From: Sphingomonas sp. HMP9
GTDB taxonomy: Bacteria > Pseudomonadota > Alphaproteobacteria > Sphingomonadales > Sphingomonadaceae
DNA length: 64,000 nt
NCBI RefSeq assembly: GCF_013374115.1
Contig: NZ_AP022673.1
Coordinates: 3,428,501 to 3,492,500 of the forward strand
Reading direction: 5' to 3'
The position numbers and the translations under genes were made by a program. The notes under the pieces were generated by a model that ran no database searches, was not told the DNA's origin, and saw only the letters and a list, made by a program, of their open reading frames with translations. Each line of letters begins with the position of its first letter. Position 1 is the stretch's first letter. This document shows, piece by piece, positions 63,240-64,000 of this stretch.

Positions 63240-64000
63240 TCAGTTTTTCATCCGCCAGCCGGTCTTGAAGATCAGCGCGATGACGATGAGGCATGCGGCG
63301 AGGAAACCTGCCGTCACCGCGAGGCTGATCCCAACTGCCACGTCGCCCTGCCCGAAGAAGCTCCAGCGGAAACCGCTGATGAGATAGACGACCGGGTTGA
63401 ACAGGCTGACGGTGCGCCAGGGCTGGGGCAGCATGTCGATCGAGTAGAACGCGCCGCCGAGGAAGGTGAGCGGCGTGATCAGCAACGCGGGGACGAAGTT
63501 CAGCTGTTCGAACCCGTTCGCCCAGACGCCGATGATGAACCCGAACAGGCTGAACGCAATCGCGGTCAGCACCAGGAATGCAATCATCGCGAGCGGATGC
63601 TCGATCCGCAGATCCACGAAGAACGACGCGGTCGCCAGGATGATAAGCCCGAGGATCACCGACTTGGTGGTCGCTGCGCCAACATAGCCGATCACCATCT
63701 CCATCGCGGAGACAGGCGCGGACAGGAGCTCGTAGATCGTGCCGGTGAATTTGGGGAAGTAGATTCCGATCGACGCGTTCGAGATGCTCTGCGTGAGCAG
63801 CGACAGCATGATCAGGCCGGGAACGATGAAGCTGCCATAGCCGACGCCGCCGACCTGCTGCATCCGGCTGCCGATCGCACCGCCGAAGACGATGAAATAC
63901 AGCGAGGTGGTGAGGACGGGGGTGACGAGGCTCTGCCACAAGGTGCGCAGCGCACGCGCCATTTCGAAGCGATAGATCGCCCAGATGCCATGCGTATTCA
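63240..64000 (-). CDS. ABC-2 type transporter permease (5' end outside window)
   Basis: The frame is open from a stop at 63240 to the window edge (253 codons). The window-edge residues ([13 protein letters not shown]) fit the family N-terminus, so the first few codons lie beyond 64000, and an internal ATG at 63962 is not the start. Six hydrophobic segments are visible. [65 protein letters not shown] and [22 protein letters not shown] are typical of drug/lipid exporters of the YadH/NodJ kind. The cognate ATPase should lie just upstream, outside the window. Confidence 0.9.
   Translation of the reverse strand, partial: NTHGIWAIYRFEMARALRTLWQSLVTPVLTTSLYFIVFGGAIGSRMQQVGGVGYGSFIVPGLIMLSLLTQSISNASIGIYFPKFTGTIYELLSAPVSAMEMVIGYVGAATTKSVILGLIILATASFFVDLRIEHPLAMIAFLVLTAIAFSLFGFIIGVWANGFEQLNFVPALLITPLTFLGGAFYSIDMLPQPWRTVSLFNPVVYLISGFRWSFFGQGDVAVGISLAVTAGFLAACLIVIALIFKTGWRMKN

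Overview
This 64-kb window is high-GC chromosomal DNA from an alphaproteobacterium, almost certainly a sphingomonad (Sphingomonas or a close relative). I infer this from a SciP-type CtrA regulator, a TonB receptor/SapC/cupin cluster typical of Sphingomonadales, and intergenic palindromes of the CCCCGGC..GCCGGGG type at several sites. All calls are from reading the sequence; no database search was run.

Layout. 1-5.1 kb (minus): the start of a circularly permuted ATP-grasp protein, then a non-homologous end-joining pair, ligD and ku. 5.2-11.2 kb: housekeeping genes (pdxH, a FieF-like metal exporter, a PhzF enzyme, a UVR-motif protein, mnmA), a small-ORF/sciP cluster, a GlsB-type membrane protein and a SIMPL protein. 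11.4-17.3 kb: an RND efflux adaptor and pump, then a DUF445 membrane protein. 17.5-20.4 kb: a trimeric autotransporter adhesin with a consensus CtrA box in the long gap upstream. 20.4-25.1 kb: a HAD phosphatase divergent from a complete Mla-type lipid-transport operon (permease, ATPase, MCE protein, lipoprotein).

25.2-53.9 kb is a plant-hemicellulose utilisation region. Minus-strand genes encode xylA, xylB, two GH43 enzymes and a GH9 enzyme. Divergent plus-strand genes encode a carboxylesterase, an acetylxylan-esterase-like hydrolase, an unknown secreted protein, an arabinanase-like GH43, a GH51 arabinofuranosidase and a GH95 fucosidase. After the insertion-sequence cluster come the remnant of a TonB receptor, SapC, a cupin protein, a LacI regulator, an MFS sugar transporter and a cytoplasmic GH43 beta-xylosidase. 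Together they could deacylate and debranch xylan or xyloglucan side chains outside the cytoplasm, import oligomers, release xylose inside and feed it through xylose isomerase and xylulokinase. AGCGCT-centred palindromes upstream of several of these genes are candidate LacI-family operators.

The most striking structure is at 42.8-46.6 kb. An IS5-family element carries an identical 1,358-bp IS110/IS1111-type element in each of its two terminal inverted repeats, giving two perfect 1,370-bp inverted arms. The noncoding right end of the IS110 element contains segments matching both halves of the IS5 terminus and both halves of its own circular junction, placed as expected for a target- and donor-guiding bridge RNA (seekRNA). 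The cluster joins a truncated esterase gene to a truncated TonB-receptor gene with no target duplication, so DNA between them was probably deleted or moved.

54-64 kb: a flavin-dependent oxidoreductase, a subtilisin-like lipoprotein with a barrel-like C-terminus, a pyrimidine nucleotidase-dapD pair, glpX, a CPBP protease, a CocE/NonD hydrolase and the 3' part of an ABC-2 permease gene running off the window.
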